This document shows, piece after piece, positions 1 to 6,585 of a DNA stretch of 14,874 nt. Positions within the stretch are counted from its first letter, which is position 1. Each line of letters starts with the position of its first letter. The DNA is from Candidatus Eiseniibacteriota bacterium. Its GTDB lineage: Bacteria > Joyebacterota > Joyebacteria > Joyebacterales > Joyebacteraceae. The notes below the pieces were generated by a model. That model made no database searches and was not told where the DNA came from. It saw only the letters and a program-made list of their open reading frames with translations. The position numbers and the translations under genes were made by a program. Location: assembly GCA_030609605.1 (NCBI GenBank), contig JAUWBY010000031.1, forward strand, positions 1-14,874. The letters are read 5' to 3'.

Positions 1-906
1 GGCTATCGGAGCCTGGACGGCATCTCAGGCGACCCAATCGGGAACGGTCTCTCGTTCACGCTGGACGGTGAGGACTCGGCGATGAACCAGTTCTATCCGA
101 GCGAGATAGACCCGCGGTCCGGGTCGACCGGCATCTTCGAGTATGGCCCGGGTCTCGATGGAGCTATCCGGCACACATCGACTCACAATCTCGTCTACTA
201 CGCGTTCGGCATCGAGGGCGTGACCGGTTCAGCGGTTAGGGACACGATCACACGCAGAACGCTCGAGTGGCTTGTCGCAGAGTGGCCGGATGCCGAACAG
301 CCGACCGTGCAGTTGCTGTCGCCGAACGGGGGAGAGGAGTTCTCGGGAGGTGAAGATCACGAGATAGCATGGACGGCGTCCGACAACGCCGGAGTCACCT
401 CGATAGACATTCTGCGGTCCTGGGACAGCGGTAGCAGCTTCCCGGACGTTGTGGCTGAGGGAGAGACAAACGATGGATCGTTCATGTGGTCGGTTCCGGA
501 CAGCTCCAGCGAGACGACGCGGATTCGCGTGATCGCGCGCGATGCGGCAGGCCTGGCGTCGTACGACGATTCGGACGGCGATTTCGCGACGAGCACGGAC
601 TCGGACGTGCCCGACTGGCCAACGCCCACTCAATTCGCTCTCTTCCAGAACGCGCCCAATCCGTTCAATCCCGTCACGCGTATCACCTACGCGGTTCCCA
701 CTGCATCGAGGGTTATCATAGACATCTTCGACGTGAAGGGGAGGCTAGTGAGACGGCTGATTGATGCTGAACTCACGCCAGATAGATACGAGGTCATCTG
801 GGACGGCAAGAATGATATGGGCGTCGAACTCACATCAGGCGTCTATTTCTACAGCCTCCGGGCGAATGATTATGAGGTGGAGAAGAAGATGGTCTTGCTG
901 CGGTAG
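1..906 (+). CDS. Secreted/surface protein with C-terminal FlgD-type Ig-like (sorting-like) domain, 5'-truncated
   Basis: The frame is open from base 1, so the gene starts outside the window and 301 residues are visible; the ATG at 82 is internal. Residues 1-97 end in a stretch (VVYYAFG-like 'LVYYAFGIEGV', then 'RRTLEWL') that resembles the end of an amidotransferase-like or peptidase-associated domain in FCB secreted proteins; this is a weak inference. Residues about 101-197 look like an Ig-like beta domain starting 'LLSPNGGEEF'. Residues about 211-301 are a FlgD-type Ig-like C-terminal domain with the hallmark 'FQNAPNPFNPVTRITY', then 'IDIFDVKGRLVRRL' and 'GVYFYSLR' near the end. Such domains end exported proteins in FCB bacteria and resemble type A sorting domains of the type IX secretion system. 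The enzymatic or binding role is unknown because the N-terminal part is missing. The gene is followed by a terminator. Confidence 0.85.
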   Translation, partial: GYRSLDGISGDPIGNGLSFTLDGEDSAMNQFYPSEIDPRSGSTGIFEYGPGLDGAIRHTSTHNLVYYAFGIEGVTGSAVRDTITRRTLEWLVAEWPDAEQPTVQLLSPNGGEEFSGGEDHEIAWTASDNAGVTSIDILRSWDSGSSFPDVVAEGETNDGSFMWSVPDSSSETTRIRVIARDAAGLASYDDSDGDFATSTDSDVPDWPTPTQFALFQNAPNPFNPVTRITYAVPTASRVIIDIFDVKGRLVRRLIDAELTPDRYEVIWDGKNDMGVELTSGVYFYSLRANDYEVEKKMVLLR

Positions 907-916
907 GCTTGGGTTT

Positions 917-933
917 CGCCGGTGCATCCGGCG
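917..933 (+). other. Perfect 6-bp hairpin downstream of the first gene
   Basis: CGCCGG (917-922) and CCGGCG (928-933) form a 6-bp stem around the loop TGCAT, 11 nt after the stop codon. No U-run follows, so it is not an intrinsic terminator by itself. It may protect the 3' end of the transcript or act with the stronger hairpin at 969-995. The octamer GTGCATCC in this hairpin recurs at 949-956. Confidence 0.4.
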
Positions 934-968
934 GAGGTCTGCAGGAGTGTGCATCCTTATTGAACGCA

Positions 969-1004
969 GGGGCTCGGAGGCCGTCTCCGGGCCCCGCGCG
1001 TTTT
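969..1004 (+). terminator. Intrinsic terminator after the FlgD-domain gene
   Basis: GGGGC-T-CGGAG (969-979) pairs with CTCCG-G-GCCCC (985-995): 11 bp with one G-U pair and a 5-nt loop (GCCGT). A short GCGCG and then TTTT (1001-1004) follow. The strong GC stem and following T-run fit Rho-independent termination of the upstream gene and separate it from the promoter at 1067. Confidence 0.75.
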
Positions 1005-1066
1005 CTGCGCCACATGGAGCGAATCGACGTCGGCCAGGGGATGGCGCTCCTGCGGAGCTGTCGGTG

Positions 1067-1095
1067 TTGACGACGGGGTGGTGACCCGATAAAAT
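1067..1095 (+). promoter_or_regulatory. Sigma70-like promoter for the GT-C/PAP2 operon
   Basis: TTGACG (1067-1072) and TAAAAT (1090-1095) each match the sigma70 consensus at 5 of 6 positions, with an ideal 17-nt spacer. Transcription would start near 1102. That gives a leader of about 94 nt before the ATG at 1196. The leader contains a 6-bp hairpin, CCTGTC (1133-1138) with GACAGG (1148-1153). The upstream terminator at 969-1004 supports a new transcription unit here. Confidence 0.65.
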
Positions 1096-1195
1096 AGGAC
1101 ATACGGGTTGGCAGCACGGTAGGGTGCCGAATCCTGTCTTCACGCGCGACAGGGACTGTCCGATCCTCCTCAGGTTCCGGAGTGGCAAACAGAGA

Positions 1196-2923
1196 ATGGA
1201 AGCACGCAGACACATCGCCATTGCGCTCATCGTCATGCTCGTTTTCGTGGGCTACTACTTGTGGTGTGAGTATACGACCGCTGGCGCGTTCGGCTTCCCA
1301 CTCGATGATGCATGGATACACGCCCAGTTCGCGCGCAATCTCGCTCTTGGCAACGGGTTCTCATACAACCCCGGGGTGTCTGTGTCCGGTTCCACGGCTC
1401 CGCTCTGGACGCTCGTGATGGGGACCGGCTATCTTATTGGGGGAGATGCAGTGTTCGCTGCCAAGCTCCTGGGCGTTCTCTTCCTCTCGTTGTCTGTCTA
1501 CTTCGTCTACATGCTTGTGAGGATGATCTCGGGGGATTCGAGGGAGGCCCTTTTCTCCGCTGTGCTTGTGGGATCGTTGCCGCGGCTCATTTGGGCATCG
1601 CTTTCAGGCATGGAGGTCACGCTGGCAGTAACCCTGAGCCTTGCGGGGATTGTGGCACACGTTCTGTACTCGACCCCCGGTGACAAGCGCCAGTACATAT
1701 CGACGGTGGCATTGGGGCTCGCCACGCTCGCCCGGCCGGAGTGTGCCGTCTTCTTTGTTGCTGCGATACTTGATCGTGTGTTTTCCAACACGCTTATCAG
1801 ATGGAGGGAACTGACCGCACGCAGCTGGCTACTGCCAACGGCCGTTCATATCGTTCTCTTCCTGCTCATCGTGTTCCCATTCCTGCTGTTCAGCAAGAAA
1901 TTCGGCATCGGGCTTCTGCCGAACACGGCATACGCTAAGGCTATCCACTGGAACGCGGGCATGATAGCCGCCTTCACCAATCACAACGGCGCCGAGCTTC
2001 TCCGTTCCCTCACAGTGAGGCCGCTCAACTACTATCTTTCCTTCATGCACGAGAGTTTGAATAACAACCCGCTTCTTTCCATGTTCGCGGGTCTGGGTGC
2101 TCTTCGCATGGTCTTCATGCTTCCGTTCACGGAGGGCAGCAGGCACCGCTCTTTCATCATCCCGCTTTCGATTCTGCTGTTCCCGCTCGCGCTCGGTGTG
2201 GTCCTTCCATTCGGCGGCGCCGATTTCCAGAGGGGCCGGTACATCGCTCCGATTGCTCCGCTTATGCTGATCATGGGGACGATCGGGATGTATGCAGCAG
2301 CGAGCTACGCATCGCGCGTCTTGGCGGAGGCGAAGTTCATGGGCCGGCCGGCGCGAATTGCAGTCGAGCGCGCACTCATATGGGGCTTCATGGTAATAGC
2401 GCTGTCCGGTCAGGTCGCAAACGGCGTGTACTATGGTCGCGCCTACGGTGTAGAGGTTGCGAACATAGAGGAGATGCAAGTTACTCTGGGGCGGTGGATC
2501 GATCTCACTCTGCCTATGGATGCGACCGTGGCCACAAACGACATCGGCGCAATCGCGTATTTCTCTCAGCGCGAGATCCTGGATACGTGCGGTCTTATCT
2601 CTCCTGAGGTGTTGGCCTACATGAAGCCGGGCGTCAGCCGGGAATCAGCCGTACTATCGTTCCTCAAGGAGAGGAAACCAGACTACGCAGTTCTCTTTCC
2701 GAACTGGTATCCGGAAATGGTGAAGGGAGAGGCCATATTCGAGCCGGTGTATCGAGTCGTCCTCGAGAACAACATGGTCTGCGGGGGGCCCGAGATGGTC
2801 GTCTACCGGTTGCATTGGGATGCCCTTGATTCCCGCGATGCCGAGAACGTGGCGAAGCAGGAGGACGAGCGTGCTGCCCGGCTCCGCAACGGCTCCGGCG
2901 AGCCGAGCGGAGATCTTCCATGA
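1196..2923 (+). CDS. GT-C-type integral membrane glycosyltransferase-like protein
   Basis: Polytopic membrane protein of 575 aa with about ten hydrophobic segments and a soluble C-terminal domain (about the last 140 residues). The first segment (residues 6-23) is followed by 'FPLDDAW' with D37/D38, the acidic pair in the first external loop that is the catalytic-site signature of GT-C enzymes using polyprenyl-phosphate sugars. The next stretch, 'FARNLALGNGFSYNPG', is also typical of this group. The C-terminal part carries 'ATNDIGAIAYFSQREILD' and 'KPDYAVLFP', seen in uncharacterised GT39/AftB-like proteins. Acceptor and sugar cannot be told. Start: the frame is open back to a GTG at 1124, but no Shine-Dalgarno is placed for it. 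ATG 1196 has GGAG at 1179-1182 (13 nt away, rather long) and puts the first membrane helix next to an Arg-rich N terminus. Its TGA overlaps the next ATG (ATGA), implying coupled translation. Confidence 0.8.
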   Translation: MEARRHIAIALIVMLVFVGYYLWCEYTTAGAFGFPLDDAWIHAQFARNLALGNGFSYNPGVSVSGSTAPLWTLVMGTGYLIGGDAVFAAKLLGVLFLSLSVYFVYMLVRMISGDSREALFSAVLVGSLPRLIWASLSGMEVTLAVTLSLAGIVAHVLYSTPGDKRQYISTVALGLATLARPECAVFFVAAILDRVFSNTLIRWRELTARSWLLPTAVHIVLFLLIVFPFLLFSKKFGIGLLPNTAYAKAIHWNAGMIAAFTNHNGAELLRSLTVRPLNYYLSFMHESLNNNPLLSMFAGLGALRMVFMLPFTEGSRHRSFIIPLSILLFPLALGVVLPFGGADFQRGRYIAPIAPLMLIMGTIGMYAAASYASRVLAEAKFMGRPARIAVERALIWGFMVIALSGQVANGVYYGRAYGVEVANIEEMQVTLGRWIDLTLPMDATVATNDIGAIAYFSQREILDTCGLISPEVLAYMKPGVSRESAVLSFLKERKPDYAVLFPNWYPEMVKGEAIFEPVYRVVLENNMVCGGPEMVVYRLHWDALDSRDAENVAKQEDERAARLRNGSGEPSGDLP

Positions 2924-3504
2924 TTGATCAACTGGTTGCCATCGACCACAGTGTCTTCATGTTTCTGAATGGGATCGCGTACTGTCCCATGCTCGACGCG
3001 ATCATGCCCGCTGTTACCAGGCAAGAGAACTGGTACCCCTTGCTAGGAGGCCTGTGGATCGCGCTTCTGATCTGGGGTGGGCGGCGCGGCAGGATGACGG
3101 CTGTCATGCTCGTTATCGCAGTCGCGCTGTCGGACCAGCTGTCCAGCAATGTGCTCAAGCCGCTCGTGGGGAGGGTGCGACCCTGCAATGCTCTTCCTCT
3201 GGATGAGATTCGGCTTCTCGTCAGGCGATCCGGAGCGCTTTCCTTTCCATCTTCCCACGCAACCAACTCGTTCGCGATAGCGACGGTCCTGGTGTGGCGC
3301 TGGCCAGGTCTGGCGATCCTCTTCTTCGCTTTCGCAATCATCATAGCCTACTCGAGGGTCTACGTCGGTGTGCACTACCCGCTGGATGTTGTGGCCGGGA
3401 CCGTTCTGGGCGTGGTCTGTGGGCGGGCCGCCATCTGGGCCGTTGCCGCAGCGCGACGTCGGTGGGAGAAAACAAAAGCGGTCGAGCCGGCGAGAGGCTT
3501 CTGA
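2920..3504 (+). CDS. PAP2-family membrane phosphatase
   Basis: A 194-aa membrane protein with all three motifs of the PAP2/acid phosphatase superfamily: K80-x6-R87-P88 ('KPLVGRVRP'), P110-S-S-H113 ('PSSHATNSF', H113 the general acid) and S145-R146-x5-H152-x3-D156 ('SRVYVGVHYPLD', H152 the phosphoryl-accepting nucleophile). Five or six hydrophobic segments surround them, and length is normal for bacterial lipid phosphatases of the PgpB/BcrC type. Family members dephosphorylate undecaprenyl pyrophosphate, phosphatidylglycerol phosphate or phosphatidate; which one applies here cannot be read. Its ATG overlaps the stop of the GT-C gene, so both are made together. Recycling or release of the polyprenyl carrier used by the glycosyltransferase is a reasonable inference. 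The last codons overlap a hairpin that probably terminates the convergent M16 gene. Confidence 0.9.
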   Translation: MIDQLVAIDHSVFMFLNGIAYCPMLDAIMPAVTRQENWYPLLGGLWIALLIWGGRRGRMTAVMLVIAVALSDQLSSNVLKPLVGRVRPCNALPLDEIRLLVRRSGALSFPSSHATNSFAIATVLVWRWPGLAILFFAFAIIIAYSRVYVGVHYPLDVVAGTVLGVVCGRAAIWAVAAARRRWEKTKAVEPARGF

Positions 3505-3530
3505 GACTCCGGTTAGCCCCACGCCGGCTC
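3469..3530 (-). terminator. Probable intrinsic terminator of the M16 peptidase gene, inside the 3' end of the PAP2 gene
   Basis: GAGCCGGCG (3484-3492) and CGCCGGCTC (3522-3530) are a perfect 9-bp inverted repeat. The 29-nt loop can pair further: on the minus strand GGGGCT with AGCCTC, one G-U pair. Read on the minus strand, the stem is followed after 5 nt by CTTTTGTTTTCT (complement of the A-tracts at 3469-3477), as expected for a terminator of the leftward gene. On the plus strand no T-run follows, so it is probably one-directional. The large loop lowers confidence. Confidence 0.5.
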
Positions 3531-3603
3531 ACATTCAGTCCTGCGAGATCAAGTCACATTCAGTCCTGTCAGGCCAAATCACACTCCGATTCGATCCGGC
3601 TAG
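3529..3603. repeat. Tandem 25-bp repeat between convergent genes
   Basis: TCACATTCAGTCCTG occurs exactly twice, at 3529-3543 and 3554-3568. A decayed third copy beginning TCACACTCCGATTCG starts at 3579, so all three start exactly 25 bp apart. The rest of each unit is not conserved. The array fills most of the 95-nt gap between the PAP2 stop and the M16 stop (complement of 3600-3602), which the third unit covers. It would be in the 3' untranslated part of both transcripts. Confidence 0.7.
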
Positions 3604-6200
3604 CCCTCTTCAGGCTCCGGCCGCCTGAGAACCGTGATTGGGTTCTGCAGATACTTTTTCGCAACCCTGAGAACGTCCTCCCCAGTCACTGCGCGAATCC
3701 TCTCATCATAGTTTTCCGTGTAGTCGTACCCAAGACCATAGAGTTCGGCGATCGCAGCATCGGTCGCCTGGCTGGAGTTGGTCTGGTTCGATGTCTCGTC
3801 CATGATGACACAGAGCTGCTTGGCCAGCTGGAGCTCCTCGTCGGTCACGAGCTCCTCGGTGATCCGTTCCATGTGGCCGTTGATGATCTCCATCGCCTGA
3901 TCAAGGGCCTCATCGAACGTGGCTGCGTAGATCGCAAAGTAGCCGATGTCATGCCCTGTCCAGTTGTACGCATGCACAACGTAGACGAGGCCCTGTCCAC
4001 GCAGGTCGGTGTGCAGCCGGCCGCCGGGGTAGTAGATGCCGGAGATAACGGCGTCCAGAACATCGGTCGCGAAGCGGTCTTCGGATTCGTAGGGCATTCC
4101 ACCATACCCCATGGCGATAACGGTCTGAGCCCTGCTGTGATAGCTCGTGAACGTCTGCGGCTCCGTTCTCTCCGGAACAGGCACCGGCTCAGGCAGCATC
4201 AAACCTGACGGCTCCCATTTGCGGAAGGCCTTCTTGACCATCGCGAGGGCCTCGGCCGCATCCACATCCCCGAAGATCGTGAGAACAGTGTTGTCCGGAG
4301 CCACGTACATCGCGTGGTGGAGAACAACGTCGTCGCGCGTGATAGCGGCTATCGTCTCTTCCGTCCCGACGGGCGGCATTGCGTAGGGATGATCTCCCAG
4401 AAGCTCCAGCCGCATTCTGTCGAGCGCGTCGTACGTCCAGTTGTCTCGGCGGGCGAGAATGTCAGCCTGAAGGTGCTCGCGCTCCTTCTCGATCTGCTCG
4501 GGATCGAACTTCGGGTTGGTCAGGATGTCCGCGAAGATCTCGAGTCCGTCTGAGAGATCAGCGGAGAGCAGAGTCAGCTCCGACTGGATCCGTGTGTGGT
4601 TGCCGGAGCAATAGTAGGCGGCGCCCATCGAATCGAATGCTTCTGCGATTCGGGAACCACTCCTCTTCTTCGTGCCGCGTGGCATCATTCCTGCCACGAA
4701 GTTGCCGAGTCCACTCCTGTCGGCGCTCTCGAAACGAGTACCTCCGAGTGAGTAGCTGCCAACCGTCACTATCGGGTTGGTGCGGTTCTCCTTGATAAGA
4801 ACGGTGAGGCCGTTGTCCAGAACATGCCTCTCTATTTCACCGACCTCGATCTCGACCGAGCCGGTCAGTCTTGCGGTCTCTTCCTCGACGGTGGGTTCGA
4901 GGATGGCTATGCCGAGGTTGTCGTCATAGAAGTACTTCGCTGCCGCCTCCCGGATCTCCTCGGCGGTCACTTCCTGTATGTGGGAGACATAGAGCGCATC
5001 GAAATCAGGATTGCCCGTCGAGAGCTCGGAAGTGCCGAGACTCGACGCGATGCTCTCCATGTCCTGCCGCCCGAGATAGAACTCAGCGGCCTTGAGCTTC
5101 TTGGCCTTGGCGAGCTCCGATTTCGATACCTTCTTCTCCGTGACCAGATAGAGCTCCTCGAGCACTGCGTCCACGGCCGCATCGATGTCCGCCGGGTCCA
5201 TGGTCATCGAGACGACGAATGTGCCGGCCCCGTACGAGGGAGTTGAGGACCAACTTGTCACGTTGTAGGCGAGCCCAAGCTCGTCCACGAGCCTTCTGTG
5301 AAGCCTGGAGCTCTCACCCGTGGACATGATGTATGACAGAACATCCAGCGGGTAGAGATCGGGGTCCGACAGCGCGACAGTATGGAAGCCCATCATGACA
5401 TACGCCATGTCCAGGTCGCGGTCCTGCCGGAGAACGCGGCGGCCAAGCTGTGGTGGTTCAGCGGTCAGCGTGGGAATCTCCAGGGGACGTCGCTCGAACT
5501 CCATGAATGCTTCACGGATCTTCGCGTAGGCCTCTTCTGCATCGAAATCACCGACAATGACGAAGACCATGTTGTTTGGAACGTACATCTTGTCTATGTA
5601 GGTTACGAGGTCGTCCCTTGTCAGCCTGAGGAAGTTCTCGATGTACCCGATCACCGGTTGTCTGGCGGGATGCCGCGAGAACATCGTCTCGCCGAAAAGC
5701 GCATAGATGCGTCGACCGGGTTCATCGTACCCCATGTTGATTTCGCGCGTGATGACGCCGTGCTGCGCGTCAACCTGCTCCTGTGGCAGGGAGGCATTCA
5801 TGGCTTGGTCGGAGAGAAGACCGAGAGCCTTGTCGAAGTGCTCACTCGACGTTTCGACGAAGTAGCAGGTGTGGTCTTTAGTAGTATAGGCGTTATACCC
5901 GCCTCCGATCGCCTCGATCTCCCTCTCGATCTCTTCGAGCGTCCGGGTCGTTGTGCCGTCGCTCAGGATATGCTCACAGTAGTGGGAGATGCCGGCCCCA
6001 AGATACTCGGCCTCGTAGATACTCCCGGCCTTCACGTAGAACCTCATGTTGATGACCGGCGACGAGTGATTCTCCTGGAGGATGACCGTCATGCCGTTCT
6101 CCGGGAGTACGCGTCTGATCGTCTCACCGGCCCCGGCCGCGACCGTGATCAGAAGAAAGGTGGCGGTGACAACCGCCAAGGCTCTCATTGAGAACTTCAT
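3600..6200 (-). CDS. Exported two-domain M16-family zinc peptidase
   Basis: An 866-aa protein with a signal peptide (MKFSMRALAV, hydrophobic core to about residue 22, likely cleavage after AGA) and two tandem M16 halves. The first half holds the inverted zinc motif H73-Y-C-E76-H77. The third ligand E153 lies 76 residues after H77, as in mitochondrial processing peptidase. The second half, from about residue 455, has lost the motif: N500, A503 and G504 replace its H, E and H. It keeps the substrate-binding Arg/Tyr pair (R728, Y740 in 'RLHTDLRGQGLVY'). This is the usual fused active/inactive arrangement of a peptide-degrading clam-shell chamber, presumably in the periplasm. ATG 6200 was chosen over an in-frame ATG at 6299 because AAGGAG lies 6 nt upstream and the signal peptide follows. 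It is convergent with the PAP2 gene and divergent from the IMPase operon. Oddity: the usual 'ERxVIxxE' glutamate is Q146 ('QHGVITRE'). Confidence 0.92.
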   Translation of the reverse strand: MKFSMRALAVVTATFLLITVAAGAGETIRRVLPENGMTVILQENHSSPVINMRFYVKAGSIYEAEYLGAGISHYCEHILSDGTTTRTLEEIEREIEAIGGGYNAYTTKDHTCYFVETSSEHFDKALGLLSDQAMNASLPQEQVDAQHGVITREINMGYDEPGRRIYALFGETMFSRHPARQPVIGYIENFLRLTRDDLVTYIDKMYVPNNMVFVIVGDFDAEEAYAKIREAFMEFERRPLEIPTLTAEPPQLGRRVLRQDRDLDMAYVMMGFHTVALSDPDLYPLDVLSYIMSTGESSRLHRRLVDELGLAYNVTSWSSTPSYGAGTFVVSMTMDPADIDAAVDAVLEELYLVTEKKVSKSELAKAKKLKAAEFYLGRQDMESIASSLGTSELSTGNPDFDALYVSHIQEVTAEEIREAAAKYFYDDNLGIAILEPTVEEETARLTGSVEIEVGEIERHVLDNGLTVLIKENRTNPIVTVGSYSLGGTRFESADRSGLGNFVAGMMPRGTKKRSGSRIAEAFDSMGAAYYCSGNHTRIQSELTLLSADLSDGLEIFADILTNPKFDPEQIEKEREHLQADILARRDNWTYDALDRMRLELLGDHPYAMPPVGTEETIAAITRDDVVLHHAMYVAPDNTVLTIFGDVDAAEALAMVKKAFRKWEPSGLMLPEPVPVPERTEPQTFTSYHSRAQTVIAMGYGGMPYESEDRFATDVLDAVISGIYYPGGRLHTDLRGQGLVYVVHAYNWTGHDIGYFAIYAATFDEALDQAMEIINGHMERITEELVTDEELQLAKQLCVIMDETSNQTNSSQATDAAIAELYGLGYDYTENYDERIRAVTGEDVLRVAKKYLQNPITVLRRPEPEEG

Positions 6201-6206
6201 CCAACA

Positions 6207-6212
6207 CTCCTT
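6207..6212 (-). promoter_or_regulatory. Shine-Dalgarno deciding the M16 start
   Basis: On the minus strand AAGGAG is followed by the 6-nt spacer TGTTGG and then ATG (6200-6198). The strong, ideally spaced site selects this start over the upstream in-frame ATG at 6299, which would add 33 Arg-rich residues ahead of the signal peptide. Confidence 0.8.
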
Positions 6213-6340
6213 CTTGCAAGGGTTTCGGGCCCTCCTGCACCTGCGTTCGGGTCCGATAGGTGCGAAGAACCGCCGGCGACGCGAGCGCCGTGCGCGCATC
6301 TGCTCGATGGTTCGCTTGATGACTCAGGATCTTGGACACA

Positions 6341-6370
6341 ACTATAGCCCGTGTCGTTGCCTGCGGTCAA
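6341..6370 (-). promoter_or_regulatory. Sigma70-like promoter of the M16 peptidase gene
   Basis: On the minus strand TTGACC (complement of 6365-6370) and TATAGT (complement of 6341-6346) each match the consensus at 5 of 6 positions, with an 18-nt spacer. Transcription would start near 6334, giving a leader of about 134 nt before the ATG at 6200. Confidence 0.6.
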
Positions 6371-6453
6371 GACGGGCAGGGTCTCGATTGGAAGCCTGGG
6401 CTGGGACTCACCGAGCTTTGCGGGCTCTGGCGCTGAAAGCAATTCATTCGCCG

Positions 6454-6482
6454 TTGATTGCCGGGGTCACGTGTGGTTAGAT
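6454..6482 (+). promoter_or_regulatory. Candidate promoter of the IMPase-DUF5916-efflux gene run
   Basis: TTGATT (6454-6459) is followed after 17 nt by TTAGAT (6477-6482), which is preceded by TG at the extended -10 position (6474-6475). An alternative reading is TTGCCG (6458-6463), 16 nt, GATACT (6480-6485). Both are weaker than the other two promoters in the window. Start would be near 6489, about 97 nt before the GTG start. Confidence 0.35.
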
Positions 6483-6585
6483 ACTGGAATGCGATGAGGA
6501 ATGAAGCGCCGCGCTGCCGGGTTGGGTAGCCCCGATCCGGCGAGTCTCATGTGGCAGCATCGACGATCCGAGGAGAGCGTACGAC

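Larger units (their letters stand above)
6201..6585. other. Divergent intergenic region without a gene (385 bp)
   Basis: This region separates the leftward M16 gene from the rightward IMPase gene. I see no convincing gene; the short open frames here lack ribosome-binding sites or overlap the flanking genes. It holds a good minus-strand promoter at 6341-6370, a leader of about 134 nt for the M16 transcript, a weaker plus-strand promoter candidate at 6454-6482 and the ribosome-binding sites of both genes. A CACGTG palindrome lies at 6468-6473, within the plus-strand candidate's spacer. Confidence 0.6.

Noticed and set aside
1124..1195. GTG start for the GT-C protein
   Set aside because: No spaced ribosome-binding site precedes it and the added 24 residues do not resemble the family; ATG 1196 starts right before the first membrane helix.
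3529..3603. CRISPR-like array
   Set aside because: The repeat core is only 15 bp with 10-bp intervals and three units, and no cas genes are present.
3294..4208. 304-aa open frame on the plus strand crossing the convergent gap
   Set aside because: It overlaps the PAP2 gene in another frame and runs antisense into the M16 gene; composition is frame-shifted.
5382..6191. 269-aa open frame on the plus strand
   Set aside because: Antisense to the active half of the M16 peptidase; no Shine-Dalgarno-led start or domain.
6201..6299. N-terminal extension of the M16 peptidase from ATG 6299
   Set aside because: It adds 33 Arg-rich residues before the signal peptide and lacks a ribosome-binding site; ATG 6200 has AAGGAG with a 6-nt spacer.
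6454..6473. CACGTG palindrome as a regulator site
   Set aside because: A single 6-bp palindrome occurs by chance in GC-rich DNA; no second half-site or regulator gene nearby.
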